The notes below the pieces were generated by a model that worked only from the letters and a program-made list of their open reading frames with translations, was not told where the DNA came from and ran no database searches. Shown here piece by piece: positions 1 to 8,987 of a DNA stretch of 64,000 nucleotides (position 1 is its first letter; every line of letters begins with the position of its first letter). Origin of the DNA: Ischnura elegans (lineage: Eukaryota > Arthropoda > Insecta > Odonata > Coenagrionidae); assembly GCF_921293095.1 (NCBI RefSeq), contig NC_060253.1:75925992-75989991 (forward strand), read 5' to 3'. Both the position numbers and the translations under genes were made by a program.

Positions 1-41
1 GGCTGCAGATATCTTACTTAATGACGTGACTTATATTCAAG
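1..41 (+). CDS. Partial exon, 3' end, unidentified gene
   Basis: The window opens with a short stretch that is open in frame 2 (reading AADILLNDVTYIQ and one further base) and then meets a strong donor, CAAG followed by GTGAGT, at 42. The exon therefore ends in phase 1. The next plausible exon, at 3714, begins with the two bases needed to complete the codon, giving a continuous reading ...TYIQ-E-KLADD.... Two independently seen splice sites with matching phase are the main support. I do not recognise the protein. The exon could also be chance, since only 41 bases are visible. Confidence 0.35.
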
Positions 42-439
42 GTGAGTGAAAGCAAAAGTTCTACATATTTATATTTGCTAAAAAGTGAGTCTCTATTCAT
101 CATTAGCACAGCAAAAAATTACTCAACATTTTCAAGGTTGAGAAAGGTGTGGAAAAGTAAATATTTATGATTAGAATGGGCGGAAATGTGGAAAGAATGT
201 CTTTGACTCGCAATGAATTGGAATCAAGGCAATTTGAACTACTACTGCATTTTGGAAGCTATCAATTTTATGGTATTCCACACACATCACATCTCTCGAA
301 GGTCGGTTGAAGATAGTGAATGGAGATACAATACGACGATGCATCGCACCTGTCAGTTAGTACAACGTTCCAGTCTGATGAAAATTAGATGAGCTTGGAA
401 GTCGGATACTTTTCTCGGAGTAATGAAAGATGCACGGGA

Positions 440-497
440 TTAATTCTAATTAAAATCGAGAGAAAAAGGGATTTCTCCCGATTTTAATTAGAATTAA
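440..497. repeat. 58-bp near-perfect hairpin
   Basis: Two 26-base arms, starting TTAATTCTAATTAAAATCG and ending with its reverse complement, differ at one position and enclose a loop of about 6 bases. It could be a tiny fold-back MITE or a hairpin-forming transcript segment. No target-site duplication is clear. Confidence 0.7.
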
Positions 498-2587
498 AGT
501 ATCAATTGCATCTCTTCAGTAGCTGATACAGAAATAATTCAAGGAGCAAAAGATATCTAGAGCTACCTTTACTTTTGTGGTAATGAATGACAAATAATTA
601 AGTCACATGCAAATTTTAAGAAAGGTTTATTTAAACTGACTATACACATATGCAATACAATGCCATCTTATGATATAAAAAAGTTACAATTGAGGTTCTA
701 CAATGTTCGGCAACGCGGGAAGCTCCGAGAGGGTTGGCGCCCCCCCTCCCATACATATCCACCACTGCATCTCTTCGAAATTGTTGTCTAATTTAATAAT
801 CTATTCTATTACATTTAAAGGTTTCTAAATCATGTAGGCAATGAAGTTAGATTAAAAATACAACCACATATTTATGAGAGCTGAGACAGCCACTCATTGA
901 AATATTTTCAATAGTATTTGTGCTCTACACCCAAAAATTCTTCACGTGTTATCGAGAGAAATTCTACAAGTGTTCTTCAGGTAATTCTTAGGTCCTTGAA
1001 TCTACCCCAAATCCGGGATATTGTTTTTCCCTGTTACATCTAAATATTTCTCGGGAAGCGATTAAATTTTAAAATTTTCTCCTTCCCCAAATGTAACCAG
1101 TATGTTATTTCAGCCGCCTAATCTCGTTGGCAGTGTGGCCACTCTTAAATCGTCGCAGATCTTAAGACACAGAAAGTAACTGAATTTAAATTTTGGACAA
1201 AAATGAAGTGAATTGTATTTTTCTTTCCTGAATTATAAAAAAATAGTTTTATGAGTGCAAAAAGATGAATGTGAGTAGAAACTGCAAGTTGTCTGAAGCT
1301 AAGAATAATTAGTAATTATAGTGTCATCCCCATGTAAAGTCACCAGTTTTGGATAGACCACCTCTGAAAATAGGAATGGCACCTTCGCTTTTAACCATTA
1401 CAGAATTATTGCATCTCTTTTCTGTCGTCAATTTTTTGCATTTTCGGATTTTTATAAGTTTATATATTTTTATGTATAATTTTCAATGTTTTACGAAGAT
1501 TTTAACGGAAATTTAACCTATTTACCCTGATGAAATTTAACCAATTTAGCCTATTCCTCGGGAAAATGCAATTTTCAAACAGACGTCTTTTATTGTTCTA
1601 CGTTCATTGTAATGAAGCTGCCCGCAAAACAGAAGGAGCTCCGTTATGGCAGAATAGCGTTCAAATCGGGGCGGATTATTTATATTATAAGCTGTCATTT
1701 CTGGTGTTTATAACGTTTTTCACTACTTTCCGAGGTGCCTTGATAATGGTGACAATACCTCTGGGAGATAATGCGTCTGCTTAGACAAGTGGTTTTTAGA
1801 GCTCTCCGATTATCATTAATTCTTTCATTAAATTATTCATTCTTTGTCGATCTGGTAAAGTAAAAACTTATGGAGAGCCACGTTAATAATTCCCATATTT
1901 ACATTTTTTCTAGGAATTACGAGGCCGACCCGCCCCCCTCCACTTAAACCGCTCCTGGTTAAAATTAGGCAAAAAAACTTCAAAAGCCGATCCAAGTGTA
2001 CTCGGATGTGTATAAGCTACTCCAAATAAGTATCTGGTGTCCACCAGAGAGAACATAAAGAGAAAACTTCATTGCAGACAGAGATTATTGGTTATAAGAC
2101 CCGTAGCTGTCCTGCTTGGTAAAATTTTTAATACAAAAAGTCGTATAATTCCAAAATGATGGAGAAAAAAACATTAACAATAAGTCCAACTTTACTTTGA
2201 ACTCTATGAGCGTGTAAAAGTAATCCATCCCGTTCACAGAGTATTAATGGCTGAAATGGCTTAAGCCATCGGCTGTCTCTTAAAATGTACATCTTAATGA
2301 ACGCAGAATATCTCCCTCCCAGTTACGTAACTTTGATGGAGCATCCAAGCGTCGCAATCCTCCAACCCGGGCATACCGACTTCTTATTGTGATTGCGTTG
2401 TGAGTTTCAAATGTTCCTTCCTTGGCAATATTGGGCGTGGCTTGAATATTACGAGATTCTCGTATTTTAAAACACTCGGTACCCCGCCCTTTTAATTTGC
2501 TACTCTTCCATCATTTTTTCAAAACTCGTTTCGGCAGATGCGTCCACCATAAAACTGAAAATGACTATCTGGCTGAGTGAATCATTT

Positions 2588-2650
2588 TTTCCAAAATTTT
2601 CCCCTCTGGTTTTGGACCCCTCTTGAACGAAATTCTTGGCTACGCCACTG
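2588..2650 (-). mobile_element. hAT-type MITE fragment (family 2)
   Basis: The stretch ending GGCTACGCCACTG is the reverse complement of the start of the MITE at 11298 (AGTGGCGTAGCCAGG, then a GTTCAA segment and CCAAAACCAG). Only one end is present, so this is a truncated copy in inverted orientation. Confidence 0.55.
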
Positions 2651-2942
2651 GCACGCGCCCACCCATGTATATCCGCGATTGGTCTAGTATTAAATATTCC
2701 ATGAATTTTGCTTGCATTTTTATACGTTTTTCATGGTGCTTCAATAAAAATTTTCATTTGAATTGAGAAATCAGGGTTACTTTCTGATATTCATTGTTGT
2801 AAAATGTATATTCTACGTAGAATATACCCTTCAAGGTACGTTTAAATGGAGCACTTTCATCGCCTGCCTCCTTCTCACAATTAACTTGTCTTTGATCTAC
2901 TAAAAGGCCTTTTTTTTCTTTCTTACTATAAATCCGATTACC

Positions 2943-3003
2943 CAAGTGGCGTAACTAGGAATTTTCTCTTGGGGAATGGGGTATGGGGTGGCGGGGGCGA
3001 ACC
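2943..3003 (+). mobile_element. hAT-type MITE end fragment
   Basis: AAGTGGCGTAACTAGGAATT followed by a G-rich run resembles the left terminus shared by the hAT-type MITEs in this window. It lies directly before a fuller copy of a related family, so one may have inserted beside the other. No right end was found. Confidence 0.35.
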
Positions 3004-3011
3004 CCTAAGGC

Positions 3012-3323
3012 CAGTGGCGTAGCGAGGGGGGGGGGGGTTTTTGGGGGTTAAACCCCCCCCCCCCCCTCAGAGCTCAGAGAAATATTTAAGTTTAATCCAT
3101 TTTACGTAATTGGATTGATATTACCAATAGAATAGTGTAAGGATAAATAAAATATCCCTCGGAAAGCCGTAAAACTCACCATTTTGAACAGTTTATCTTA
3201 AAATTCCGCAATATATTAATCTCGCACCTACCGCTTATCCTAGTGGGTATTCCATACCCCCACACACCCCGGTATTAGTTGCACATTATCCCCCCCCAGC
3301 CTTAATTCCTGGCTGCGCCCCTG
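3012..3323 (+). mobile_element. hAT-type MITE, family 1, copy A
   Basis: Starts CAGTGGCGTAGCGAGG and ends with the inverted form CTGGCTGCGCCCCTG. The interior is clearly similar to the element at 42517-42809: both carry an AGAATAGTGTAAGGAT segment, a CCATTTTGAAC segment and a CCCCACACCCC tract. The flanking octamers CCTAAGGC and CCCAAGGT match at 6 of 8 positions, consistent with a decayed 8-bp target duplication. Poly-G and poly-C tracts sit near the left end. No coding potential. Confidence 0.7.
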
Positions 3324-3713
3324 CCCAAGGTAACAGGGTCTCCTGGTCTCCTCACCTCAAAACTTTTCTTGAGTCATCTGGCATTATTCAGTGACTCTTA
3401 TCACTGCCATGACATAAATGATCTTTAACTTTAAGCAAATATAGTTATTATATGTCAAAACTAGACAGTAGTTTTAAGTAATTTTTTATATCTCTGAGGC
3501 TGTGGGGGGATCTATCCACCTCACCCCCAAGTTATGTTTTGAGTCTGAAATTACCTAGTTTAGAGCTGATTTAGAGCTCTAACACGAGTGAATGCATGAT
3601 CTCAGTTCATGGGAGACCAATTGATGCAAAATTAACATGGAATTCACGTGTACCTACTTTGATCTAACAAAAACCAAAAATACTTTTGTTCGATCTATTT
3701 TGTTACCTTTCAG

Positions 3714-3880
3714 AGAAACTGGCTGATGATCTCAGATTGTGGGGGCATGCTTTTGAAACACTTCAGAAAAAGGCAGTGAGGATTGAGAGTGGGTCATGGT
3801 CCAGAAGCCACTGTAGGCCTATATTCAAAAATCGACACATATTAACACATATTTTGTGCTTTGTAGTCTCGTGCATGTAA
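3714..3880 (+). CDS. Putative terminal coding exon, unidentified protein
   Basis: A pyrimidine-rich acceptor (TTTTGTTACCTTTCAG) precedes an open frame reading EKLADDLRLWGHAFETLQKK and continuing to a TAA at 3878-3880. The phase fits the donor at 41. An AATAAA signal at 3880-3885 overlaps the stop codon. The first 24 or so residues look like a natural amphipathic helix; the remainder (SWSRSHCRPIF onward) is less convincing. A GTGAGG just after the Lys-Ala codons near 3776 could be a donor, in which case the tail is intronic. I do not recognise the family. Confidence 0.35.
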
Positions 3881-5531
3881 ATAAAAAGCATCATGATATA
3901 TATCACCAGATCAGCAGTCCACACCGATGATTCAAGATCACAAAATCATCTTGACATCAGTCATGTTAGTTGTTAAAAATTTAATAATCCAGACAACATG
4001 GTACTAAAACTAAAACTATTCATCAAGCTGCCTTTTAGTGCCCCTCTCTGTGAGACTATATTCACTTCATTAGGCCTTTTCTGCCCTCAAGGCTCCTAGT
4101 TTGAGGTTGTAATAAGAGTGACCTTGGGAGATGGCAGGTCAGTGGAACTTGGTCCTTTAACCCGGGAGAGGATGTGCAGCAAAATATAACATTAGAAGGT
4201 GCATGGAGTGTCATCAACACCCCAAAGAAAATATTTTTTTCTCTTCCCTTGGAATGATATGTGTAGTTATGCTGTGTTCTTTTTTAAATATGTCTTCTGA
4301 ATTAAATTGGATTGATGCAATGCAATTGCAATATCCTTTTTTAAACTCAAAGTTCACATTAATAGCTTTTAAAAATGGTACACAGGGCCACATGTAACAG
4401 TTTTGCTATAAACAAACCAAAGATTTCTTCAATATCTTCAAACACCAGATTTGGCTGTTATAGTCTAATAATATTTTAACTATCCCTGAATCTCTTGCAT
4501 GTAAGTAATATGCAGCTGTATGGTACACATTACATTTTGGGGGTTGACCCTAATGAAAAGGAATTATTCACAAACTGTTACAGAAGTGTTTCTCGAAACG
4601 TGTTCAGAATCTGTTCCCGAAGTGTTCATGAACTGCTGGGGAACCATTCATGGACTGTATTTTGGCCCAAATGAAGTGTTATGAGCCGTTTCCAATAAGC
4701 CATTCATTTTATGGGCGTATTCCAGCTGTTCATGAGGTGTTCAGCTGTCCATGAAGTGTTCTCTAACTGTAGGTACAGGAAGCATTTAACGATTTGTGTT
4801 CAGAACCTTTTGCTGAAGTGTTCAAACACTATCAGGAGAGCCCCTTGACCTACCCAACCAATAAACCCTTACCCCATTCTTCTTTCCCATCCTACCCCTC
4901 TATTTCCATTGGCACAAATCCCTGGCTTTTGCTCCATTTTCTGAAACAATCACTACTCACCATTACTGTGCCCTTTGTATCTTATATTTACTGTATTAAG
5001 CACCTTTAGCTTGGTGCGCCACATGACCAACACTTTACATGGCTGTGTACTTTTCACACAATTGAATACTGATGTGTCCACATCAATATTCAATGGTGTT
5101 CATGTGACTTTACCCATTTACTTAAATCTCTAATGAATTATTTAAAAAAATAAGTAATACATATCCCATAAATATTTATATATATTTATTTATATAAATC
5201 AGTGGCTCCAAATCAATGATCTTTTCAAACAATAGATGGGCTGCAAGACCCTTAGGTGATGGTCTGGAGGACAAATGAAAACATCATTGTTATTGAAAAA
5301 GGCTGGGTTTTATTTGATGCAGCCACCAAATTTTCATGTATAATTATCTTCTCACACTTATGCAATGTTCTTTGATATACATTCTGCATCATCTATTTAA
5401 TTATGCATATCATATATAGCTATCTTTCGCTGATATTCATTATTTTACAGCTAAAATTATGACGTGATTAAGGAACTTTGTTGAGAATATCAGAAAAAAG
5501 TGCCAGCAAAGTGCTTGCTCTATCCAGTAGT
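3881..5531. other. Intergenic stretch, no gene seen
   Basis: AT-rich DNA with short unsupported open frames. The only structure I see is a degenerate direct repeat around 4571-4815. Confidence 0.5.
4571..4815 (+). repeat. Degenerate direct repeat of about 20 bp
   Basis: Variants of the words AAGTGTTC, GTTCATGA and AGCTGTTCATGAGGTGTTC recur many times. The clearest adjacent pair is at 4729-4770. The copies are diverged and irregularly spaced, so this is an old minisatellite-like tract at best. Confidence 0.35.
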
Positions 5532-6418
5532 GTTATAGGCAAGAACCCTACATAAGGACGGTAATGTCCTATCTGAAAGATGTTATCAATGGCTGCGCAA
5601 GTAATTCAAGTTCCTACTTTGGCCGCTGTGGCGTCGCCAACCGCATTCGAGGCATGTAGCAGACGCTACAATAGGGAAACAATGTTATTTTTCAATTTTG
5701 TTTAACCAAATTACGGCGAACAATGATGAGTTTTACCAATTTTTCTGATAGGATGAGTTAGATAATACTCATATCTCTATTGGATGGGATGGAATAAACC
5801 CAGATGTCTGTGATAGTACAGCGAAGTGAAATTATATTCGCACCGGTGCCATCCGTAAGAAACTGTTTTAACTGTCTGAAAAGGTCGAAAATCCGCCAAT
5901 GAATCTCAGGTGCACGATATAATCAAGGAAGGAAATCGATAAATGAATGAATATACAAGAAATTTGCAGCATGCAAGTCTGTTAGCCATCTATCTTGACA
6001 GTCTATTTCGAGAAAAGCTCAGGTGATAGTGCAGCCTACCGACACATTTGAAACATGGCGGATATTTGTTTACAATTTTTCGGTACTAGCTGATGACTTT
6101 AAACCATTATCTCGGACGCTATACAGACATGGAAGCGCTCACATTTTAGGTTTGTACAGTAAATGATTGATTTAACCCTCGAAATATAATATTTACGCTG
6201 TGGGAGCAGTGATTAACTTTACTAATTGCTAATTTTACACTCACATTACACTACGTCATATGAATGCATTACGAATTTATATTTATTCCTTCATTTCACG
6301 ATTGAAACAAATTGCTTCGATATCACTCATTAAAAAAGAGGTAAACACGGTCCATAGGTATCCACGATTGAATAAGTAAATGGTTCTGAAATCAAAGTAT
6401 ACTTAAACAACTGCTCCG

Positions 6419-6876
6419 CTATGCAAGATCGATGCATTAATGCAATTGTTGTTGACAAATTTTCATGCATTCAGTTCACTTTCTACGTAACTTCAATAAT
6501 TGCTGTGACCGGCAGAACATAGAATTAAAACGACAAAACCTTAAACTTTCTTACCGTCATTGCACTAAAAATACCTTAGCGGGCATTCTTTCACGTACAC
6601 AGACAGCATCGCCCATTGAAAATACAACACTCTCGCCCTCACTGATGCTATGCAAGATCGATGCATTAATGCAATTGTTGTTGACAAATTTTCATGCATT
6701 CAGTTCACTTTCTACGTAACTTCAATAATTGCTGTGACCGGCAGAACATAGAATTAAAACGACAAAACCTTAAACTTTCTTACCGTCATTGCACTAAAAA
6801 TACCTTAGCGGGCATTCTTTCACGTACACAGACAGCATCGCCCATTGAAAATACAACACTCTCGCCCTCACTGATG
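6419..6876 (+). repeat. Exact tandem duplication, period 229 bp
   Basis: The unit at 6419-6647 is repeated without a visible mismatch at 6648-6876. It begins with TATGCAAGATCGATGC and ends with CTCGCCCTCACTGATGC. Both copies lie inside the P-type element. The same small open frame therefore appears twice with an identical start. Identity suggests a very recent duplication or an assembly error. Confidence 0.9.
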
Positions 6877-7540
6877 CCGATATCGTGCGCACGGATTTTG
6901 TATCAAGCAATACTATTTCTTTCACCACAGGTACTAACCAAACACCTAAAACGACTTTATAAGATTTTCTTCATTTTAAGATCACCGAATACGTACCTTG
7001 CATTCCAACGGAATAAACGGGCAATAAACAGAATGATTGCTCGAGACAAAAAGAAATTTAATGAATTACTCATCTTGAAACAGCATACATTGCAGTAGAA
7101 CAAGGCAAAGTCTTCATACTTGCAGCGATATATCACAATTTTACCCTGATCCAGTCTATTCAGTAATTCAGAGTCTTATCCTTGCAAAGGCAGTTGAAGT
7201 AACATACGAATAATATCAAAAGGCAAACATTTACACTTCAACAATCGTTTCTTACAACACTGAAATTATAATCAGCAGAGAATTGTATCACACGAACTCA
7301 CAATCACAACACTCGATCATTTTTTCTCTACGAATTACCTTTTAATCGTCCCACATGTGATTTCAAGCAACAGAAATGTTATCTTACAACATAAAAACTT
7401 CTGCGGAAGTCGTAGATTCGTAGCGAACACTAAAGCAATCGATGTAAACAAGTCACGCTAAAAGATACACACCAACACAATAAAATCAATGCTGTCACTA
7501 CTAACCACAAAATAAAATAATTATACGCCTAAATAATTAA

Positions 7541-7667
7541 TTATGTGATGTCTTCAGGGCGAAAGTGTAGGTCACACATTTAAAAACACATTTGCAAACA
7601 CGGTAAGTGCTAAAGCGCAATCCTTCCTTGGAATAGCCTTCATCCATTTCTCAAGCTCGGACTCCAT
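7541..7667 (-). pseudogene. THAP-domain exon 2 relic of P-type transposase
   Basis: After an acceptor (ACTTTTGCAG) the minus strand reads MESELEKWMKAIPRKDCALA, containing the THAP signature of a Trp followed by IPRKD. After a frame change the motif CDLHFRPEDIT follows, corresponding to the conserved VCxxHFxPEDF end of the domain with its Cys and His zinc ligands, and then a TAA. The intron between the two relic exons is 7668-7815. At least one frameshift separates the two halves. Confidence 0.65.
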
Positions 7668-7815
7668 CTGCAAAAGTATCGTAATACCCTTTTAAATTTC
7701 GGTATTTATTAAAATAATGAGAATAATGAGACTTAACGCACAAAATTAGGAGCAAAATGACTTCAAATTTTCATGCAACCGCAATGGCGGACGACAATGA
7801 CTCACGCGTACTTAC

Positions 7816-7923
7816 TTTGTCTTTAAACAACCTCCTGATCTTCACACTCTGAAGTTTATTATTCACATTCGCAGATGAATTTCCGCAAAAGAATCCTGGC
7901 TACCAAAAATTACGTAAACCCAT
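7816..7923 (-). pseudogene. THAP-domain exon 1 relic of P-type transposase
   Basis: Read on the minus strand from an ATG at 7923, one frame gives MGLRNFW, a TAG stop, then PGFFCGNSSANVNNK and VKIRRLFKDK before a perfect donor (AAA followed by GTAAGT) at 7815. THAP domains start with a Cys-rich segment of the kind CxxPGCxNSS followed by VKLFRFPKDK, so the match in order and spacing is good. One zinc-binding Cys is lost at or near the in-frame stop. It is a relic, not a working exon. Confidence 0.65.
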
Positions 7924-8135
7924 TTCTTCCTGTGTAATCTTCGATTTTAGAAGAGACGCTCACTTATCTCCCATAAGAGGTAATGGCAAAATGGCTGTGA
8001 CGCTGCCTCTAATTGTTGGTCGTCGCTGCCATCGGCGGGATTAGGAACCATATTAACTTGCGACACGAATTTTGGACAAATGACGATCGAAGCGCACGAA
8101 GACAATCGTCCTTATACAGGGTTCTTGGTTATAGG

Positions 8136-8987
8136 TTTCACGCGAAATGCATCAAAGTAATACATATTGGTGCATGAGACTAATACAGAGGTAAAATAAC
8201 TTACTTTTTACTAAAACTGTATATCACGTGATTAATAGATTCACAAAATCATTATTATCCATATTTCTAATTTTATTATTCTTATCTGCCAGACTATATA
8301 TAATCGAGCCACTTAAAAGCTTTCCTTCCATACCTTTTATTTACTCACCTATACGTGGTTTACAAACTCTACGTACTTTAATAGAATTCCTTAAATAATG
8401 CATGTCCGAATATTCCACCTAAAACTACGAAATTCTTCAAGCACCAATTTTTCTTCATGATTTTTTTGGGGCCTGAGAAACCAAGGGATTCGTTTTGCGC
8501 GGTTTGGAATGAGAAAATGAGCATCGCAATCCGCCGTATTTTTTATTATTCCATCTGCATAATTAGCCATTTGAGTGTCATTTGGTGTCATTGGTTGGAA
8601 TAAAGGTTGTTGACCTCACTAATCTAACTTTTCCGTATTTCATAATTAGCGATCAAGATCAGGTTTGGCTGAGAAGGAACTTGTATAACTCCTTAGGTAA
8701 ATGTTGATTCTGCGCATTAGCCTAGTTGCGTAATATTTTCGTTGTTGTACAGAATGTTAGGTTCCCTTTTGTCTGCTTTAAAAAGAGGAAGTTTGTTTAG
8801 TTGGGTTGTCGCGAATAGAAGTGCCGTTATAGGAAATGTGAGCATTGTCGAGTGTCTTATGTATTGGTGTAAATGTTCTGCCGTGGTCGATCCTACAAAA
8901 CAATGCGTCATGCCATGAACCGGTATCAGTGATTTCTCTCGTTGACTAATTGCAATGCTGATTTTCGCTTTCCACTCTTCGTAGGTT
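8136..8987. other. Upstream region of msrA
   Basis: AT-rich sequence without a recognisable exon. It must contain the msrA promoter and 5' untranslated region; I see no distinct TATA box or initiator I would defend. A TTCGTAG just before the msrA ATG could be a splice acceptor for a non-coding first exon. Confidence 0.4.

Larger units (their letters stand above)
42..3713 (+). other. Putative intron of the unidentified gene
   Basis: AT-rich non-coding sequence between the two putative exons. It contains a 58-bp hairpin (440-497), pieces of two hAT-type MITE families (2588-2650, 2943-3000, 3012-3323) and long G and C homopolymers inside the last of these. Small open frames here (for example 1530-1784) have no recognisable motif. 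Nothing else seen. Confidence 0.35.
5540..8127 (-). mobile_element. P-element-type DNA transposon, decayed
   Basis: The left end reads CAAGAACCCTACATAAGGAC and the right end is its near-perfect inverse, differing only at the bases after CAAGAACCCT. Both ends are flanked by the identical octamer GTTATAGG (5532-5539 and 8128-8135), an intact 8-bp target duplication. The CATAAGG core and 8-bp duplication are typical of P elements. On the minus strand the element carries the first two exons of a THAP domain, the DNA-binding domain of P transposases. The rest of the 2.6 kb shows no catalytic region, so the copy is non-autonomous and probably internally deleted. hAT elements also make 8-bp duplications, but the THAP relic argues for P. 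Confidence 0.8.

Noticed and set aside
1530-1784. 84-residue open frame with a hydrophobic stretch
   Set aside because: No motif or homologous pattern recognised, no splice or promoter context, inside a putative intron.
3029-3066. Poly-G and poly-C tracts as telomeric or regulatory quadruplex sequence
   Set aside because: They belong to the left end of a hAT MITE; the copy at 42517 has the same poly-G.
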